DNA from: JAOPZY01 sp036495025
GTDB lineage: Bacteria > Actinomycetota > CADDZG01 > JAHWKV01 > JAOPZY01
Length of the DNA: 9,546 bases
Direction of reading: 5' to 3'
NCBI GenBank assembly: GCA_036495025.1
Contig: DASXNO010000378.1
Span: 1 to 9,546, forward strand
This document shows positions 6,125-9,546 of the stretch, piece after piece. The notes under the pieces were generated by a model. That model did no database searches. It worked only from the letters and a program-made list of their open reading frames with translations, and had not been told where the DNA came from. Within the stretch, counting starts at the first letter, position 1; the number at the start of each line of letters is the position of its first letter. The translations under genes were made by a program, and so were the position numbers.

Positions 6125-6927
6125 GCGTCGCCAACCCGGCCGCGGGGGCCGGATGGGACGACCCCCCGCCGCGTATGGGCTTCTTCACCGACACCAGCGT
6201 GTGCATCGGCTGCAAGGCCTGCGAGGTGGCGTGCAAGGAGTGGAACAGCGTCCCTGAGGACGGCCTCGCCTGGCTCGGCCTCTCCTACGACAACACCGGC
6301 GAGCTGAGCGCGAACACCTGGCGGCACGTCGCGTTCATCGAGCAGCGCAACGGCGACCATGGCGTCCGCTGGCTGATGAGCTCCGACGTCTGCAAGCACT
6401 GCACCTCGGCCGCCTGCCTCGAGGTGTGCCCGACCGGATCGCTGATCCGGACCGAGTTCGGGACCGTGGTCGTGCAGCAGGACATCTGCAACGGCTGCGG
6501 CTATTGCATCCCTGCCTGCCCCTTCGGCGTCATCGACCGCCGCGAGGAGGACGGCCGGGCCTGGAAGTGCACCCTCTGCTACGACCGCCTCAAGGACGGC
6601 CTGCAACCGGCCTGCGCCAAGGCATGCCCCACCGAGTCGATCCAGTTCGGCCCCCTCCTCGAGCTGCGCCTGCGGGCGGAGCAGCGGGTCGAGACGCTGC
6701 GGGCTCGGGGTGAACACGGCGCCCGGCTCTACGGGGCGGACCCCTCCGACGGCGTGGGGGGCGCCGGCGCCTTCTTCCTCCTGCTGGACGAACCCGAGGT
6801 CTACGGCCTGCCGCCAAGGCCGGCGAGCACGACCCGGGACCTGCCGTCGATGTGGAAGTCGGCGGCAGTGGCGGCCCTGTCCCTGGCGGCCGGCGTTGCG
6901 GCGGCGTTTCTGGGACGGCGCCGATGA
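6121..6927 (+). CDS. fdnH: Formate dehydrogenase iron-sulfur subunit (FdnH-like)
   Basis: This is the electron-transfer subunit that links the catalytic subunit to the membrane partner. It has 268 residues with sixteen cysteines in four 4Fe-4S groups: 28/31/34/38 (CIGCKACEVAC), 91/94/99/103 (CKHCTSAACLEVCP), 123/126/129/133 (CNGCGYCIPACP) and 150/153/165/169 (CTLCYDRL...CAKACP). Residues about 244-264 (MWKSAAVAALSLAAG and following) form one hydrophobic C-terminal helix ending in GRRR, like the membrane anchor of FdnH. The start ATG overlaps the alpha-subunit stop as ATGA, so translational coupling is likely; only a weak GGGG lies upstream. Its own stop again forms ATGA with the next gene. 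There is no signal peptide. The operon order and full cluster set make the assignment secure; whether electrons go to menaquinone is inferred. Confidence 0.94.
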   Translation: MSVANPAAGAGWDDPPPRMGFFTDTSVCIGCKACEVACKEWNSVPEDGLAWLGLSYDNTGELSANTWRHVAFIEQRNGDHGVRWLMSSDVCKHCTSAACLEVCPTGSLIRTEFGTVVVQQDICNGCGYCIPACPFGVIDRREEDGRAWKCTLCYDRLKDGLQPACAKACPTESIQFGPLLELRLRAEQRVETLRARGEHGARLYGADPSDGVGGAGAFFLLLDEPEVYGLPPRPASTTRDLPSMWKSAAVAALSLAAGVAAAFLGRRR

Positions 6928-7883
6928 CGCCGCGGCGTGGAGGAGGCCGCGGCGAAAGGGCCATGGTGCCCGAGGCCGAGGTCCGGAGCTACTACGACAA
7001 GCCCATCCTCAAGCAGCCGGTGTGGAAATGGTTCATCCCCGCCTACTTCTTCACCGGGGGCCTCGCCGCAGGCTCGGCCCTGCTGGCTGCGAGCGCCCGG
7101 CTGAGGGGCGACCGCCGGCTGGCCCGCCAGAGCCGCTTCGTCACGCTCGGGGCCCTGGGCGTCAGCACGGCGTTGCTGATCAAAGACCTGGGGCGTCCCG
7201 AGCGCTTCTTCAACATGCTGCGGGTCCTCAAGCCCACGAGCCCAATGAGCATCGGGTCCTGGGCGCTGAGCGCCTTCGGCACCGCGAGCGCCGCCGGCAC
7301 CGCGAGCGACCTGCTCGGCGTCCTGCCGGGCGTCGGCGCCCTGGGCGACACGGCCGCCGGGGTGATCGCCCCGGTCGTGGCGACCTACACGGCGGTCCTC
7401 CTCGCCGACACGGCGGTGCCCGCGTGGCACGAGGCCCGCCACGAGCTGCCGTTCGTCTTCGCCGCGAGCGCGGCCGCCAGCGCGGGCGGGGTCGCGGTCG
7501 CCCTCGCCCCGCCCTCTGCGGCCGGCCCGGCCCGCCGGGTCCTCGCCGCCGGGGCGCTGACGGAACTGGCAGCGGTCGAGGCCCTCCACCGGCGCCTCGG
7601 GCCCGAGCTGGCAGCGACCTACGAGACGGGTCTCGCCGGACGGCTGGGGAACTGGTCCCGGGCGCTCACGGGCCTGGGTGCCGCCACGGCGGTCACGGCG
7701 GGCCGGCGATTCCGGCCCCTTGCGGTCATCGGTGGCCTGGCCACGGCTGCGGGCGGGGCGCTGCTGCGCTTTGCCGTCTTCGAGGCCGGCAGGGCTGCCG
7801 TCCGCGACCCGAAGTACGTGGTGGCTCCTCAGCGCCGGGCGCTGGAGGGCCCGAGCCCAGCGGAGGCCGGCCCGGGAGGTTAG
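6924..7883 (+). CDS. nrfD: NrfD-type membrane subunit of formate dehydrogenase
   Basis: This polytopic membrane protein is probably the quinone-reacting subunit, in place of the cytochrome b (FdnI) of E. coli formate dehydrogenase-N. With the ATG at 6924 it has 319 residues. About eight hydrophobic segments are visible, near 37-58, 71-87, 110-134, 145-165, 175-195, 205-222, 250-265 and 275-297. The family signature DLGRPERFFNMLRV (88-101) followed by PTSPMSIGSW (104-113) is clear. No heme-ligand pattern of the FdnI type was seen. The start is chosen because it forms an ATGA overlap with the previous stop, as at the alpha/beta junction. The ATG at 6963 (MVPEAEVRSYYD) is a credible alternative, with AAAGGG too close but a GGAGGAGG further upstream. 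The C-terminal region is rich in Ala and Arg. An NrfD/PsrC-like function is well supported; the exact quinone is not known. Confidence 0.9.
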   Translation: MTPRRGGGRGERAMVPEAEVRSYYDKPILKQPVWKWFIPAYFFTGGLAAGSALLAASARLRGDRRLARQSRFVTLGALGVSTALLIKDLGRPERFFNMLRVLKPTSPMSIGSWALSAFGTASAAGTASDLLGVLPGVGALGDTAAGVIAPVVATYTAVLLADTAVPAWHEARHELPFVFAASAAASAGGVAVALAPPSAAGPARRVLAAGALTELAAVEALHRRLGPELAATYETGLAGRLGNWSRALTGLGAATAVTAGRRFRPLAVIGGLATAAGGALLRFAVFEAGRAAVRDPKYVVAPQRRALEGPSPAEAGPGG

Positions 7884-7890
7884 CCGCAGA

Positions 7891-7908
7891 TCGCGCACAT
7901 ACGCGCGA
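7891..7908 (+). terminator. Weak hairpin after the fdh operon
   Basis: TCGCGC and GCGCGA pair perfectly around ACATAC, starting eight bases after the nrfD stop. The position suits the end of the operon, but the sequence after it is AGGGCGACC rather than a T-run. It may serve as a GC-only terminator or an mRNA 3' end. Confidence 0.3.
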
Positions 7909-7966
7909 AGGGCGACCAACGTCCGACGAGACCCGGCGCGACCGCTCGACCCCACGGGTTCGCGTA

Positions 7967-7985
7967 GGAAGAGGCGACATCTTCC
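7967..7985. repeat. Inverted repeat GGAAGA/TCTTCC before the kimA-like gene
   Basis: GGAAGA (7967-7972) and TCTTCC (7980-7985) pair perfectly around GGCGACA, 42 bases before the GTG start. It may be an operator or a leader hairpin. In the rest of the 143-base gap I see no clear promoter and no c-di-AMP riboswitch consensus. Confidence 0.35.
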
Positions 7986-8026
7986 AGGGTCGGGGTTGGG
8001 GAGCGCGATGGGGGTATTGGAACCCT

Positions 8027-9546
8027 GTGAGCTCCGTCCCCTCCCGCACCAGCGGTGCACCGAGCGAGGCCCCTGCCATTCCCCCGCCGGGCGGGCGCCT
8101 GCGGCGGCTGCTGCTCGGGCCCCCGCTTCCGTCGCACAGGGAGCAGCAGGAACGGCTCTCCAACCCCATGGCGCTGGCCATCCTCTCGAGCGATGCCCTC
8201 TCCTCGGTTGCCTACGCCACCGAGGAGATGCTGCGGGTGCTGATCCCCGCCGTCGGGATTGCGGCCTTCACCCTGAGCCTGCCGGTCGGGGGCGCGATCG
8301 TCACGCTGCTCCTGCTGCTGATGTTCTCCTACCGCCAGACGATCCAGGCCTACCCGAGCGCCGGCGGCGCCTACATCGTCACGAAGGACAACTTCGGGCT
8401 GCTCCCCGCTCAGTTCGCCGGCGTCGCCCTGCTGCTCGACTACATCATGACCGTGGCCGTCAGCATCGCGGCCGCCGTCGCCGCCCTGTACTCCTACTTC
8501 CCCACGTTGTACCCGTACCGCCTGCCGCTCGCCGTGGCGCTGATCTGGATGGTGACGTGGGGCAACCTCCGCGGCCTCCGCGCGACGGGCAAGCTGTTCG
8601 CGGCGCCGACGTACCTGTTCCTCGCCTCGATCGGCAGCCTGATCGCCGCCGGGGTCTACGCCGGCGTGCGCGGCCACCTTCACGCCCTTCCTCCGCCCCC
8701 CGGCGTGACGTTGCGCACGACCGCCACCGTCGGCTGGCTGTTGATCCTGCACGCCTACGCGAGCGGCACCACCGCGCTGACCGGCGTCGAGGCGATCTCC
8801 AACGGCGTGTCGGTGTTCCGCCCGGTCGAATGGCGCAACGCTCGCAAGGTGCTGATGTGGATGGGGGGAATCCTGGCGGTGAGCTTCGGCTCCATCACCA
8901 TCCTCGCCTGGAAGCTGCACCCGGTGCCGAGCGACCAGAAAACCCTTGTGAGCGAGATCGGGGCCGCGCTGTTCGGCCGCAGCACCGCCGGGCGCCTCGC
9001 CCTGCTGATCCTCCAGGTGGCCACCACCCTCATCCTGGTCCTGGCCGCCAACACGTCGTTCTCGGATTTCCCCCGCCTCGCCAGCTTCCACGCCGGCGAC
9101 GGGTACCTCCCTCGGCCCCTGCGGCGCCGGGGGAGCCGCCTCGTCTTCTCGACCGGCATCCTGGCGCTTGCCACGCTGGCCACCACCGTCGTGCTGGTCG
9201 TCGGCGCCGACGTCCACCGCCTCATCCCGCTCTACGCGGTGGGGGTGTTCGCCTCCTTCACGTTCTCCCAGGCCGGGATGACCCGGCGCCACCTGCGCCT
9301 GCGGGAACCGGGGTGGCGCCACGGCCTCGTGATCAATGCTGCCGGATCCGTCGGCAGCGGGCTCGCGCTCGTGGCCATCCTCATCTCGAAGTTCACCCAC
9401 GGCGCCTGGGCGGTGGCGATCATCGTCCCCGTCGGCGTCGGCCTGTTCGTCAGCATCCACCGCCACTACGAGCGCGCCGATGCATGGCTGTCTGCGCCGG
9501 GCACCGGCCGGGCCACCTGGCGCCGCCTCCGGGTGCTGGTGGCGAC
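8027..9546 (+). CDS. kimA: KimA-like potassium importer (APC superfamily), 3' end beyond window
   Basis: The protein resembles B. subtilis KimA (YdaO), a proton-coupled high-affinity K+ importer inhibited by c-di-AMP. The frame is open for 506 codons to the edge. The GTG at 8027 is chosen because the sequence then runs GGRLRRLLLGPPL, then SNPMALAILSSDALSSVAY, matching the spacing of the KimA start. D56 and Y63 (SSDALSSVAY), D138, Y139 and S146 (LLDYIMTVAVS) and Y403 (IPLYAVGVF) line up with residues I recall as K+ ligands in KimA. SYRQTIQAYPSAGGAYIV, TALTGVEAISNGVSVF and LVLAANTSFSDFPRLASF are further family blocks. About twelve membrane helices are expected. The C-terminal cytosolic domain begins near the edge (TWRRLRVLVA) and is cut off. 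Other databases may call it an amino-acid permease; potassium is favoured by the conserved acidic and tyrosine residues. It lies 143 bases after nrfD and is probably a separate unit. Confidence 0.88.
   Translation, partial: MSSVPSRTSGAPSEAPAIPPPGGRLRRLLLGPPLPSHREQQERLSNPMALAILSSDALSSVAYATEEMLRVLIPAVGIAAFTLSLPVGGAIVTLLLLLMFSYRQTIQAYPSAGGAYIVTKDNFGLLPAQFAGVALLLDYIMTVAVSIAAAVAALYSYFPTLYPYRLPLAVALIWMVTWGNLRGLRATGKLFAAPTYLFLASIGSLIAAGVYAGVRGHLHALPPPPGVTLRTTATVGWLLILHAYASGTTALTGVEAISNGVSVFRPVEWRNARKVLMWMGGILAVSFGSITILAWKLHPVPSDQKTLVSEIGAALFGRSTAGRLALLILQVATTLILVLAANTSFSDFPRLASFHAGDGYLPRPLRRRGSRLVFSTGILALATLATTVVLVVGADVHRLIPLYAVGVFASFTFSQAGMTRRHLRLREPGWRHGLVINAAGSVGSGLALVAILISKFTHGAWAVAIIVPVGVGLFVSIHRHYERADAWLSAPGTGRATWRRLRVLVA

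Noticed and set aside
7884..8026. A tRNA, especially selC, in the gap after the fdh operon
   Set aside because: GGTTCG is present, but no acceptor, D or anticodon arms can be folded around it.
7880..9466. Minus-strand open frame of about 528 codons opposite the kimA-like gene
   Set aside because: It is a repetitive sequence of Asp, Gly, Arg and Gln typical of an antisense shadow, and the sense strand encodes a well-conserved transporter.

Overview
The window is high in G+C, with third codon positions almost all G or C, and contains GTG and TTG start codons and short or absent leaders. Together with the protein families, this suggests an actinomycete-like (Actinomycetota) chromosome. The assignment rests on remembered family resemblance, not on a search. 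Five protein genes are supported, and two of them run off the ends of the window.

Layout. (1) Positions 1-1434, minus strand: a partial gene for an uncharacterised membrane protein, starting at TTG behind a clear AAGGAG ribosome-binding site. (2) Positions 1435-1975: a 541-base divergent intergenic region without a convincing gene. It holds a pair of 10-base direct repeats, a 33-base inverted repeat, a forward promoter candidate overlapped by a palindrome, a structured leader, and 2.6 tandem copies of a 32-base unit whose hairpin and T-rich tail look like intrinsic terminators. (3) uppP (1976-2869, plus): an undecaprenyl-diphosphatase of cell-wall lipid-carrier recycling. (4) Positions 2915-7883, plus: a three-gene formate dehydrogenase operon joined by ATGA overlaps. 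It encodes a large molybdopterin catalytic subunit of FdnG type, a four-cluster ferredoxin-like subunit of FdnH type with a C-terminal membrane anchor, and an NrfD-type integral membrane subunit. (5) kimA-like gene (8027 to the right edge, plus): a potassium importer of the APC superfamily, cut by the window end.

The central point is that the catalytic formate dehydrogenase subunit is a selenoprotein. An in-frame TGA at 3467-3469 lies exactly where FdnG carries selenocysteine. Twelve bases later comes a perfect hairpin with a GGTCT loop, as expected for a bacterial SECIS element. Conventional annotation would split this gene into a 184-residue fragment and an 848-residue fragment; it is one gene of 1069 residues. 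The complex should oxidise formate to CO2, or run in reverse, passing electrons through five iron-sulfur clusters (one in alpha, four in beta) to a quinone site in the NrfD subunit. The alpha subunit has no visible twin-arginine signal, unlike E. coli FdnG, so its active site probably faces the cytoplasm.

No mobile element, CRISPR array, rRNA or tRNA was seen. No wholly unknown system is evident. The least explained parts are the structured intergenic region before uppP and the uncharacterised gene at the left edge.
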